Below, piece after piece: positions 42,771 to 54,482 of a DNA stretch of 64,000 nt (its first letter is position 1; each line of letters begins with the position of its first letter). A program made the translations under genes and the position numbers. The notes beneath the pieces are model-generated. The model was not told the DNA's origin. It saw only the letters and a list, made by a program, of their open reading frames with translations, and did not search any database. Where the stretch lies: positions 2,047,001 to 2,111,000 of the forward strand of contig JAXDDX010000042.1 of assembly GCA_034670405.1 (NCBI GenBank), read 5' to 3'. This DNA is from Hoplostethus atlanticus (lineage: Eukaryota; Chordata; Actinopteri; Trachichthyiformes; Trachichthyidae).

Positions 42771-43109
42771 AAATGAATGTTTTGTTGCTTTTCCTCAGTA
42801 AATGTTTTTTTTCTCTTAGTTTGGAGGAGTTTTATTTGTCCTGCCGTTTCTTTTGCAGCTGTTTGGTTTCACCGTCTCTCCCAGTAACCTGTGAGGTCGA
42901 GAGCCAGGTTAGCTTGTTGAAAAGTGATTTAGTTTTTCTGTTAGCTTGTTTATTGAGTTAGTGTGGTGAGAGCCCTTCAGCGGGCCGGTGGTTAGGTCTC
43001 TGCTGAGCCATGTAGACGTCGAGGGCGAGCTGGATTCTCCCACCATGTCGCAGGGAGAGCCTTTACCAAGACCCTTTCACCACCACAGTCGGTGTCTCTT
43101 GTATGGAGG

Positions 43110-43700
43110 GCTTTCAGCTGGCGGCCATATTGGAGGTCCTCAGCGTTTAGCAGCAATGGATGTGAACAGCTGATTGCACACAACAAAATTCATGAGACAT
43201 GGTTAATTTCTGTCTGTTTTTAGATCATGTAGCTTGTTAGCTAGCTAACCATAGCATCTGGTCAGCCAACCATCACTGTCTTGTTGTTAACACATCTGAT
43301 TAGCACACTAGCTAACGTATCTAGTAGAAGCTAGCGTTAGCAGTGGCTAGTAGTCCCATGTTAACAGTAACTAAACTAGCCTGCTGGCTAGTTAGCTAGC
43401 TACCAGTTAGTTCAGGTTAACTAGCTGACTCTTCTCCAGCTCCAACTCAGAGTGTTTTGGAGTAGAGACTAGGGCTAAAGACAAGACAGTTTACTGAGTC
43501 ACAGTAACCTACATTTGGAGACAAATCTACCTGATCACACTGATCACTTTTACTGAGAACGTTACTGGATGATCTACAGACACAGATATCTCTATTTTCA
43601 TCTCAGTTATATATTAAATAATTATTTGTGCACAGCTATTTCTCCACTGGACCTCCATGATGGCGCCAGCCGTGGTTGCTGGGACATTTGTGACGAAGCC
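43110..43700 (+). mobile_element. MITE family C, copy 2
   Basis: The left end has GGCGGCCATATTGGAGGTCC and the right end carries the complement of GGCGCCATCATGGAGGTCC, so the termini are inverted. The interior matches 29411-29787 in the opposite orientation. It lies within the putative YPEL1 3' UTR and has no coding capacity. Confidence 0.75.
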
Positions 43701-44318
43701 TCTATACTCTCCCTTTAATCAATCAATAAAAGTAAACCAACAAAAAGCAGTTGCCAGTGTCACTGTCGGTGTGTACCAAATATGAACCAGGTTCTATCAA
43801 ATGCATCAGTGTCAGGTGTCGGTCGGCAGGCAGGACGCCAGGGATGGTGTTCGATACGAGTGTCTCCTGGAGATTCAACTGCTGTACCAAATCAAAGAAG
43901 GAATCCTGTCAGCTCTGAACTTTAACGTCGTCAAAGCAGCCTGCAAGACAAATGTAGATGTTTGCTGCTGAAAATTGTTTACTTTTTTTATTATTTTCGT
44001 GACACTGGCTACACACTTTTTGGGCTCTGTTATTCTCTAGTTGTAATTTGAAAGGATGTTGATTAAAGGCAGGATGGGTATACAAAGGAAAAGACTGTAA
44101 AAGCTCTTTTCTTTGGACTGTTAAAATACAGTATAGGGTTTAAAGCATGTTGTATTTATAATGGCTGTATGTCGTGCCTGTTTTATTATTATTTTTCCTT
44201 AATTCAAAGAAGCAAAAATATTATATGCTTTTTATTTGACTACATTGCTTTGCATTCTGTCTTAGTAAAGCCATGTCACATGTCTGTTTTCACTCTAATG
44301 TAAACTATCAGATATCAC

Positions 44319-44324
44319 AATAAA
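44319..44324 (+). promoter_or_regulatory. YPEL1: YPEL1 poly(A) signal AATAAA (putative)
   Basis: Canonical hexamer followed by a GTGGGTGGCGTG-type GU-rich element about 18 bases later. Confidence 0.6.
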
Positions 44325-44954
44325 TTTTCAATGGCATTGTGGGTGGCGTGACATTGTGTCATTCATTTTTAGGACGAGGCGAATGTTGGGAATGGATGCT
44401 GTAATTTAATTTGTTTCGTCTAATATGTTCAGAGGAGTCGTTGTCTGAAACACTCGTCTTTCATGATTTTGTTCATTTTAAACAGGTTTTTGGTGCAGAG
44501 GTCTGTTGGGTACCCACAGAATTTCTGCCTATTTTTGCCTTGTCACAAAATATGCCTGGGAAGACGTTCAGAGTATCACAGTCATCAGATTTCTAGTTTA
44601 TATGAAATATCTGATATAGATTCCTGAGTAATGTCCTCTGTCATGTGACCTCAAGTGAACTAGAGCTTTTAGAGCGTTGAGGGTCATTTGTCAAGTTTGA
44701 GACATCAGTTTTTTCAGTATGCTCAAAACCCACAAATTATGTAATTCTACACATTTTTCAATACACTGTATATCCAGAGTATTTGTGTAATACAAAAGTA
44801 CCAATTGGTATGGCTTAAAAACAAAATGCTTTCATTTCATATCATTATATAATGTTGTTGTTGTTGTTTCATTAGATTTACTAGGAAAACACAGTTGTGT
44901 ATTATCAGTATAATAATTTAAAGAGATATTATGTCTATTATGACCAACTGTTAG

Positions 44955-45030
44955 TATATTGATAGAATACAAAATGGGACCCAGGATGGAACCTTGAGGT
45001 ACTCCTCAGTTAAATTGTGATGAGCAGCAG
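44955..45030 (+). repeat. Dispersed repeat piece (family D, copy 1)
   Basis: ATGGGACCCAGGATGGAACC followed by TTGAGGTACTCCTCAG, closely matching 53655-53715. Family not identified. Confidence 0.5.
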
Positions 45031-45601
45031 TGAGAGTTGCCTATTTAGTAGGTATGATATAAACCAACCAAGAGCAGTTTGTACTTCCTCCAACATCTGC
45101 AACATGGTCAAGATGTGTTGATCAGCAGTGGCAAGGCAGTGTTGGGGTCAAGTCAACCAAGAACATGAAATTCACTGCTGATAATTTGTAAGACTATAAA
45201 GGAGTTCAGATACCAGATTTTGAATTGGAACCAGCAATCTCAAATAATTCATTTGACTTTTTTGCAGCTGGATGTGTAAATAGGCAACAAATGGAAACAA
45301 AGAAACGATCAGAAACTAACAGTAAAGAAACTATCACATATGGAGTAGATGTACATGTAAAGAGCAGGAAAGGTGAGACTGAGAAAAGATGTACAAGATG
45401 TCAGAAATATATATTTTTAATCTTATTTGAAGGCTGGAGACCCTGGGTGATGACTGAACCTGAGTCAGCTGGGCTGCAGACTCATCCAGGAATTTAGTTA
45501 GAAACTTCACGTTGTTTATGAGGAGTAAAGTGCATATGGAAAAAATGAGTTTGGCCTCAGAGGATACAGAGTTCGCACATTGTACAATCAATCCAAAATA
45601 G

Positions 45602-45641
45602 AATTATTATTATTATTATTATTATTATTGTTATTATTATC
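45602..45641. repeat. (ATT)n microsatellite
   Basis: About 12 ATT units with one GTT change. Confidence 0.85.
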
Positions 45642-46029
45642 CATACTTATTCCATTATGTTTTGCATGTTTCACAGTGTCAGAGAAAACAAAAACAAACT
45701 AAGAGAGATCAACATGTAATCAGAGGTCATATATAAATAAAACACGTTAGTCAATGTTACAAATCCATAAATCCTATTGGTCACACACCATTACTACCTA
45801 AACCTTCTACCTTCTGATTCCCAGTCAACCCCTTCAAACCAAGACTGTGAGGTCATCTATTGTCAGTAACTGACCCATCAGGCTGCCATGAGAACGGAGC
45901 AGCATCTTTCTATTGTCCAGAGTGAATGAATGCACCAATTCATGGAACATGCCCTGGGGAACCTCGTTGCAGGTTAGCGTTGGAATTGATTTGAGATGTG
46001 AGCATATGGCAAGATAATTTGAAAAAACA

Positions 46030-46031
<2 letters not shown>

Positions 46032-46080
<49 letters not shown>
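46032..46080. repeat. (AC)n microsatellite
   Basis: About 24 AC dinucleotides. Confidence 0.95.
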
Positions 46081-46082
<2 letters not shown>

Positions 46083-46499
46083 TGACAGCTTTGATCATGG
46101 GAAACTGGGGAAAAAACATCAAGTGAACCTCATCAAGCCAGGCGTTCTAGCTGATTCAATTTGTGCATTTGTCAAAAAAGGTTTTACTTTCCTGTGTGAT
46201 GGACAAACCAAACCAAAATTGCTGCAATTTCAGAACTACAAGAGGCTCCACTGTTTCCCACACAGACTCCTGAACCAGGAACGGTGATATCTCTACAACT
46301 GGAGCTACACTTTGGAGAAATATTCAAACACACCAAATCAGCAGCATTAGAATCTCATCTACACAAAGAATCACTTCATGACTTGTTATCAATATTGTGC
46401 AGCAATTCCAGCAAGTCAAAACCTTCAGATAAGATACTAATAGGGAGGAAACAAACCGAAGCTGCAGGTTCCTAAACTCTGACCTTGAATGTAACTTGA

Positions 46500-47165
46500 T
46501 GCATTATTACATTACATTACATTACATTACATTACAGTCATTTAGCAGACGCTTTTATCCAAAGCGACTTACAATAAGTGCATTCAACATAGGTAGGCAA
46601 GAAAACTACTAGTCACCAGAAATCGTAAGTGCATTTCCTTCCTAAACAAGCAACTAAGAGCATAACTAGTGTTAAGGTAAGAGTGCAATAAGTTAGCAAC
46701 CTACTATATCTTAAACAAATGAGACAAATAAGAGAATCAAATAAACAAGAGCTAAGACAACTAAGTGTATCAAATGAACAAGAGCCAATAAACAAGAGCT
46801 CAGACACATAATTGACGACAAATAGGCAAGGCTAAGAGGAAGAGTCAGGGTAGTGTTTCCTGAAGAGGTGGGTTTTCAGCCTGCGGTGAAAGATGGGCAG
46901 CGACTCTGCTGTCCTGACATCAGTGGGGAGTTCATTCCACCACTGCGGGGCCAGAACAGAGAAGAGCCGTGACCGTGTAGATCGGCCCGCAGGGGCCCTC
47001 TGAGCGACGGGGCAACCAGTCGCCTCGAGGCAGCAGAGCGAAGTGGTCGGGCGGGGGTGTAAGGCTTGACCATAGCCTGGAGGTAAGAAGGAGCTGTTCC
47101 TTTCACTGCCCTATAGGCTAGCACCAGGGTCTTGAACTGGATGCGAGCCGCTACAGGGACGACCA
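46500..47165 (-). mobile_element. 5'-truncated LINE, 3' end with TGTAA tail
   Basis: On the minus strand one frame reads VAARIQFKTLVLAYRAVKGT then APSYLQAMVKPYTP, a segment typical of the region after the reverse-transcriptase fingers in fish LINEs. A later piece reads as LPIFHRRLKTHLF. The element ends with (TGTAA)n (46505-46535 on the plus strand as ATTAC units). The 3' end carries the complement of CATTTAGCAGACGCTTTTAT, a tail found very often in fish genomes. Frame changes and truncation show it is dead. Confidence 0.8.
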
Positions 47166-47800
47166 AACCTGCGACCAAACCTGCTGTCGTCGAAATCTAT
47201 CAAAAGCAGTCCATATATTTAGAGATGCTAAAGCGGATGGGTTTGTGTGGCCTTGCAGAGTTTCTCCAGTGATTCTTCTCTCTCCTTGCTCGTGGTGCTG
47301 ATGCCCACTCAGCCTCGTGTTTGATGCCCTTGAGGTGGCCGGCCTTTCTTCCAGCACCCACAAGATCATTCAGCTATCAGTCTGTCAGCCGTGAAGTGAT
47401 CTCACACTCTCTTTCTCTTTCTTAAAGCTGCAACATGCAACAATTTCAACAACAGCAACGCCAAACGTGTGGCAGGCAAGACGCGTTCAAGAACACGGTG
47501 AACAGAATGATCACAACTGTTCTTTATTTTTTTTAAACTGCAGATTGTCTGTTTGCCATCTGAGTCTCCAGTGTGTTGTGGCTTTATGGATGTGATTTCA
47601 AAGTAGACAGTTCATCAAGATGATTGACAAGTGTTGGGGCGGGAACTGAGAGGGGGGTGGGGAGGGGGGGGTGCTTACAATACACTTCCTGCCTCAAGGA
47701 GAAAAGTTGGATATTGCAGCTTTAATGAAATATTCTTCTGCTGACCTTCATGAAGAGAAATGCTTGTTATTAATGATACCAAGAATGAGAGGAGTGAGAT

Positions 47801-47847
47801 GGGGGGGGCAGGGGGGGGCTTGGGGGGGTTGGGGGGGTGGGGGGGGG
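47801..47847 (+). other. Dense G-run cluster (G-quadruplex type)
   Basis: Five G runs of 7-9 bases separated by 1-4 bases: G8, G8-9, G7, G7 and a final G9. This satisfies the usual four-run quadruplex pattern many times over. Another G-rich run lies at 47652-47671. Confidence 0.75.
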
Positions 47848-47854
47848 ATAGCAT

Positions 47855-47990
47855 ATTCCATTTGGTGAACACTTTCATCCAGAGCACCTCACGCCACCAT
47901 ACATACATATTTTAGTGGCTGGCCTCATTGCGAATCAAACCTAACCTTTACATTGTTAGTGCCATGCTCGACCCATTGAGCTACTCAGGA
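47855..47990 (-). mobile_element. tRNA-headed SINE fragment
   Basis: The minus strand starts with GAGTAGCTCAATGGGTCGAG (A-box-like) and later has GGTTTGATTCG (B-box-like), about 40 bases apart as in tRNA genes, but the arms do not pair as a working tRNA. The 3' part is the complement of CATTTGGTGAACACTTTCAT, similar to the tail of the LINE at 46500-47165. Confidence 0.6.
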
Positions 47991-48227
47991 GAGAGGAGAG
48001 AGAGATATGGGGGGAGGCGACTGCTGCCGTCGTGACAGCTGCAGATAGACAAGAGCTAGCGTTGGTGGTTGTGTACGTCGGTGCGTGTTACTCTCTCGTC
48101 TCCTGACCTACTTCTCTGAGAGGCTGGACCACACTGCATCCTCCACACAGCATCACTCCAGGTGGTGGGATTTGACCCTGGGAAGGGGCGGGGTCAGGGG
48201 TTCAGGGGTCGGGGGGTTGGGCGTGAG

Positions 48228-49427
48228 GAACACCACAGTGAAGAACACCACAGTGAGGAACACCACAGTGAAGGACACCACAGTGAGGGACACCACAGTG
48301 AGGAACACCACAGTGAAGAACACCACAGTGAGGAACACCACAGTGAGGGACACCACAGTGAAGAACACCACAGTGAGGAACACCACAGTGAGGATACTAC
48401 AGTGAGGAACACTACAGTGAAGGACACCACAGTGAAGAACACCACAGTGAGGAACACCACAGTGAAGAACACCACAGTGAGGAACACTACAGTGAAGGAC
48501 ACCACAGTGAAGAACACCACAGTGAGGAACACCACAGTGAAGGACACCACAGTGAGGGACACCACAGTGAGGGACACCACAGTGAAGAACACCACAGTGA
48601 GGAACACCACAGTGAGGAACACCACAGTGAGGATACTACAGTGAGGAACACTACAGTGAAGGACACCACAGTGAAGAACACCACAGTGAGGAACACCACA
48701 GTGAAGAACACCACAGTGAGGAACACTACAGTGAAGGACACCACAGTGAAGAACACCACAGTGAGGAAAACCACAGTGAAGAACACCACAGTGAAGGACA
48801 CCACAGTGAGGGACACCACAGTGAAGAACACCACAGTGAGGAACACCACAGTGAGGAACACCACAGTGAAGAACACCACAGTGAGGAACACCACAGTGAG
48901 GAACACCACAGTGAAGGACACCACAGTGAGGAACACCACAGTGAGGAACACTACAGTGAGGAACACCACAGTGAGGAACACCACAGTGAGGAACATCACA
49001 GTGAAGAACACCACAGTGAGGAACATCACAGTGAGGAACACTACAGTGAAGGACACCACAGTGAGGGACACCACAGTGAAGAACACCACAGTGAAAACAC
49101 CACAGTGAAGGACACCACAGTGAGGAACATCACAGTGAAGAACACCACAGTGAAGAACACCACAGTGAAGAACACCACAGTGAGGAACATCACAGTGAGG
49201 AACACTACAGTGAAGAACACCACAGTGAGGAACACCACAGTGAGGAACATCACAGTGAAGAACACCACAGTGAGGAACATCACAGTGAGGAACACTACAG
49301 TGAGGAACACCACAGTGAGGAACATCACAGTGAAGAACACCACAGTGAGGAACACTACAGTGAGGAACACCACAGTGAGGAACATCACAGTGAAGAACAC
49401 CACAGTGAAGAACACCACAGTGAGGCT
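48228..49427 (+). repeat. 15-bp minisatellite array 2 (GTGAGGAACACCACA)
   Basis: About 80 units of the same 15-bp family as array 1, with variants GGGACACC, AACACTAC and AACATCAC. A marker unit GTGAGGATACTACA (14 bp) occurs twice, at 48392 and 48631, showing a 239-bp higher-order duplication. The array ends in AGGCTGAGAGATGAAGAT as array 1 does. Confidence 0.95.
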
Positions 49428-49962
49428 GAGAGATGAAGATGGAGACTAGATGAAATAAACTTGGTTAAATTAAGTTAATGAATTAGCAGGTTAGCGTTAG
49501 CTAGCTAGCTCCAGGTCTGAGGGTTCGAGGCCTCCTGAGGTCGATGTCCACCGTGTGTTGTGACTACACATCAATAAACATCAACATGGTGAAACATCTT
49601 CCAGCTCGCTGGTGAAAAACGGAGATGATTTGAAAGTGCAAGTACTTTATCTGACAGAACATAATTGCTGCTCTGAAATGTTTCACAGCCTCAACGTCTG
49701 ATATTTGTTTTCGCAGGATGCCGAGCCAACGACCCTTTCTCTCGTTGCTTCTGTCACTTAATTATCTCCCCTGTCACTTTGTTTTTTTTCCTCCTCCCTC
49801 CATCCCTCCCTCCCCGGCTCGTCCTTAGCTGGAAGTGGCTGTCCTGAGTGCAGGGCTCGCAGCGGGCTCCCATGACTGGAAGCTTTAATGCTGCTGCTAT
49901 TTCCAGCCCTCTGATGTCATGTGAGGGCGGGGCCAGCTCTTATCCCTGGAGCGGTGAGTCAT

Positions 49963-49968
<6 letters not shown>

Positions 49969-50004
<36 letters not shown>
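49969..50004. repeat. (GA)n microsatellite
   Basis: About 17 GA units with one GC change. Confidence 0.85.
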
Positions 50005-53000
50005 GGAGGTAAAGAGAAAGAGGAGAGCAGATACAATGAGGAAGAGGTATAGAAGGTCCAAACAGCGATGCTGCCGCCTGGGTAACAGCAGAAGAGTCAA
50101 AACAACAGGAACCAGAAAAGAGGTTTCTGTTCAGCAGGGGGGTCAGACTGTCGGCCGATGTCTTCCTTTAACTACATATCAGATATCGTCCTCTGATCTG
50201 ATGGAGGTTCTTTCCTGACCACAGATACAGAACAAAGTCTGTAAACCTGCAATGAAATTTCATTTTCTTTGCACATTTTCTTTGATCAATAATGCTTTTG
50301 TAAATAAAGTTTCATTTGAAGGCTGTAACGTCTCGGTCACCTTAAAGAGCTTTAAAGAATTTCACTAGTTTCAGTGTCCATGATGTTAAATGAGGCTTTT
50401 CCACCCTGACAAGAATACAATTCTGGGCAAAACACTGAATCCTTGTGAATGTTTGGCATGAAACTGGTCAAATTTAAAGATAATATTTCCACAACATATT
50501 GTCTGTTGGCTGCTTCAATACATAAATATGGGTAGCGGCCTTCAAAAGCGCATTGCGGTCGAACCAAAATCTGTCCATGAGTGTGTGTCCAGTCAGACGG
50601 GATGCTCGGCGGTATCGTCATGGGCACAGAGGCAGACATGCGAACGCTGAAGGAGATGTTGTTTTCCTCCCGTCTCCCAAAGTGATGTCATCCCCATTCA
50701 GAGTCTGCCTACACAAAGTCGTGGCAGTGCTCAGCATCCACTGTCGCCATGGCTACAGCACTGCATCTGCCACACTCCTCCTGTCCAAACCCTCGTACAC
50801 TGGAGAGGAGCCATTGGTCAGTCCATCCCGCTGACAGGTATCGTATCCAATAAGAAAGGAGGTGAGTGATGTCATTGAACTGAAGGAACCAAACAGGCTG
50901 TCAGATCTTCCGCTGACGCACCAACAGAACAAGGAATGACTCATTTCTGCTGCCATATTAGCAGCTATCGCTTTGAAGAGGACCCACGTCAATGAGACAC
51001 GTCTTGTATTGTCTGGTTTTACCATCACTCCTTAATGTTAACATGACAAACTGCCCCTCTGCTGTTCGGGGGGGGAGGTTTCTGGGGGTTTCTGGGTGTT
51101 TCTGGGTGTGGCTTGGCGTGGCGTTGGAGAGTTGCTGTATTACATTGTGAGGAGCGATGCCAACCCCTTCAAAAAACTCAAATGGATGTTGGTTGACATT
51201 TATGTTCTACAAAGTGAGTGAATGTATTTCACAATTTCACACGCATCAGATGAAGTGAAGTGACAACACAGATGGCGTCTTTCTTTGATTTGTGTTGTAT
51301 GACAACAGGAAGTTACACATAAATACATTTGGTTAAAGTCCATCTCCATCCTCTCAGCCTCACCGTGGGGGTTCTCACTGCACCTCCCACTGAGATCACC
51401 TGTCAATCATTTTGACACATTTTTTTCTTTCTGAAATGGCAATTTATTTACAAACAGAACCTTATTAAAGTGAAAACCCTCATGTTTTTTGTCCTGTTTT
51501 ATTTTTCTTTCGCATGACGCTTCTTCTTCTCCATTTTTCTTTTTTTGTATACAATCGACGTAGCTACGTACTTCATGATCCTCAAGAGCAAATCTATTGG
51601 CCCATGATGCAATTTATTCAAAAATGGGTTATGGGTAAATGTTTAATCTGTTGTTTAGTTGGCAGTTTGTACGTGTATAACATTTAATTGTACATTGGTG
51701 CTAATGAATCCATATTTTAAATAATACAGAAATCTTTTTGGCATGCAATTGGAAAAAATATCATTTTGCCACCATGATTGAGAATTATCGTAATCAATAT
51801 CAAAACTCGTAATGATAATTTAAATGGAAGGGGGTAATCACTGGGCGGTAAAACCGTATATCACATGACTTAATTTCACTAAAACCTTGGGGGCCCTCAG
51901 AGGGGCGGGGCCCTGGGGCCCGGCCCCGTCGGCCCGTGCATTAATCCGTCTCTGGGTTTCTCTTATTGAGACTCACTGTGGTGTGTCCAGCACTGTGACG
52001 TCTTCCTCCTTGGATGTTCTGTTGGTGGAGTTTGGTTTCTCCCGGTAAAGACGTTCTCCCTGACACCGGGTGTGGAGAACAGCAGATGGAGAAGCTTCAT
52101 GGACTGGCAGTGATGGGCTTGTTACTCCAAACATGTAATCTATTACTTTACTTTAATAATCACTTTACTTCTTTCTCCCTGGGAGTAGTAATCTGTTACA
52201 CTACATTACTGGGGGATGTACTAATATTGATAATAATGATAACAAAAGATTCTGTAACTCTGATACTACCCAATGTAATTTAATAATAATGAACATCTTA
52301 CTGAGCAGCTCATCAGTACTAGTAATAGTAACTGAGTTAGCATCACCACTGGAGTGAGGATGGTTTGTGGTACATGGTAACCATAGCAGCCCAGAGGTTC
52401 AGCTCTCTGTGCTGCTTCATGTGGAAGGGAAATGTTTGTGTGGAATTTTTCACAGATTGTTTTTCTTCATATTCTCACAATAATGATAACAACTTAAAAT
52501 TAAAGTGGTAATGATTTATTGATGTTAAAGTGCTACACCTTTAACCTCCTGGTGTTGAAACAGTCAGTTTGAATGTTTCTATTCTTATTTCTATTCAATA
52601 TGACATGTCATCATCATGTTTGGTGAACTGGTGGAGCCTCTGGAGGTCTTCTAGATCGTTCCCAATAGTCCAAAATGTCACATATGAAATGCAGCATTGT
52701 TGGTTTCAACCTGTTCATGCTGTCCTGTCCCTTGAAACCATCAAATTGCCTGATCTGTCCTTTCATACTCAAAACCAGTGACTGCTTGTGTTGCTTAGCA
52801 ACACAAAAGAAGCATCAAGTGTTTGTGTGTTTCCTGTTTCTGCTTTCTAGCGAAAGTAAAGTGGAACTCATCATGAAGTGAATTGCAACAATGCAGAATA
52901 TTGATTTGGTCTCATCCTTGAAACAGTTTATTCCATCAATACAGTGAAATGAGAGTACTGGTCTCTCTTTACTCAAAAGCACAAATATGATCTGGGATCA

Positions 53001-53654
53001 GTCTGAAAAGCCTCATCATAGATGATCAGGTCGCACAATAACTTATCTAATGAAAAATATCGCTTTGTGTTCATTTAGTTGAAGAACATCTGAGATATCC
53101 AACATTTAATATCAGCTAGACCTTTCAGGGGATCGGGGTTGCTTCTATCACTGGAGTTTACAGGCAGACACAGCTGGATCATCAGCAATGGAAAGAAATA
53201 TTGTGTCTATGAATTATATGACCAAGTGTGTTGAATAAATTCAGAGGTTGACAGAGAGTCAACCTCTATTCACCCTCTGGTGAACAAGAGTCCTCGAGTC
53301 ATAGTATTGAGGATATTTATTGAAGCTGAGCTCAGGAGAGATCCAAACACAGGGTAGAGAACTACCTGAACAGTGATGATGAAGAGGGAAAGACAGGAGG
53401 GGGTAGTTTCTAAACATCTACAAGGTTATTTACTACCTAGACTGAACAATATGTATGGTGTTGAAGGTTTCTTGAAGGTTTTGTCTCGGGATCGGCCTTC
53501 AGTCTGGGCTCACACAAGCAAGACATTCAGGTAGATACATCTCACATGATACTGCAGCAGATAGGATCTCCTCACACTAGAGATGTGTACAACACAATCA
53601 TATTACTCAGAAAGGTTAAGATACAGTGATTAAGACATAATTTCTTCCACAAAG

Positions 53655-53715
53655 TCGGAGCATATAGATAGAAAACAAAATAGGACCCAGAATGGATCCT
53701 TGAGGTACTCCACAG
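53655..53715 (+). repeat. Dispersed repeat piece (family D, copy 2)
   Basis: AATAGGACCCAGAATGGATC then CTTGAGGTACTCCACAG; compare 44955-45030. Confidence 0.5.
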
Positions 53716-54460
53716 CTTCATTGTTTTGGGGAGGATTAAGAATCACCTGCACTGACAGAGAACTGTTAGTTTGAGAGATGAGAGATAAACTAATTGAGAG
53801 CAGTGTTCACCAAAGTCTCTAAGACGTTATGATGAACTGTGTCAACACAACTAGAACTGAACTTTCACCAGCATCTGCAGCTAGAAGACCATTTGTGTCT
53901 CTAAGTAAAAAGTCAGTACAATGTTTAAAACTGGGTTTCTGCTCATGTAGTCCAACCATGTTTGGAAATATGTCTATAATCATTTAGAAAGGAAGAAGAG
54001 GCTGAACAACAGCTCTCATGAATTAGGAGGGGAGACATCCACTCGCCAATAAGCTGTTTATAATTGAAACACAGAAGAGCTCTTTTAACATGATGAGGCT
54101 TTTATTTCATTTATTTCATTGCCAAAATGTGTTTCTGCTGATATTTGCTCAGAGGAACCCAGGGAGGCGCTTGATTGATGAAAACCATTCAAATGCCACG
54201 TTTGGAGAGAGGCGACCCAGAAGGCCTTTCTGCTATACTGAAATGTTCAGTATCACTCAAAGAACTAGTATTAGTATAAGTATGTTTAGTAATTGTATCA
54301 ATAAATCATATACAGTTCAAAGCTCTGTGGCTATGAATTGATGCACGTAAAGATTTGCCACAGAAAGACTCGGTCAGGATGGAGATACTCTTCATCATCA
54401 ATGTTTCAGATTAAAGAGCTATGATGTAATTCAAATGAACCCGTTGCCCTTGCTTGTGTA

Positions 54461-54482
54461 GGGGGGGGGGGGGGGGGGGGGG
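54461..54482 (+). repeat. G homopolymer of about 22 bases
   Basis: Uninterrupted G run between TGTA and CGTG. Confidence 0.9.

Larger units (their letters stand above)
40512..44340 (+). other. YPEL1: YPEL1 3' UTR (putative)
   Basis: About 3.8 kb from the stop to an AATAAA followed by GT-rich sequence; vertebrate YPEL1 3' UTRs are of this size. It contains two (GT)n tracts (42687-42718 and 42739-42768), a TATA-rich stretch (41200-41240) and the MITE at about 43110-43700. The end point is inferred from signals only. Confidence 0.55.

Noticed and set aside
48085-49449. Open frames across the second 15-bp array
   Set aside because: Same repeat artefact as in the first array.
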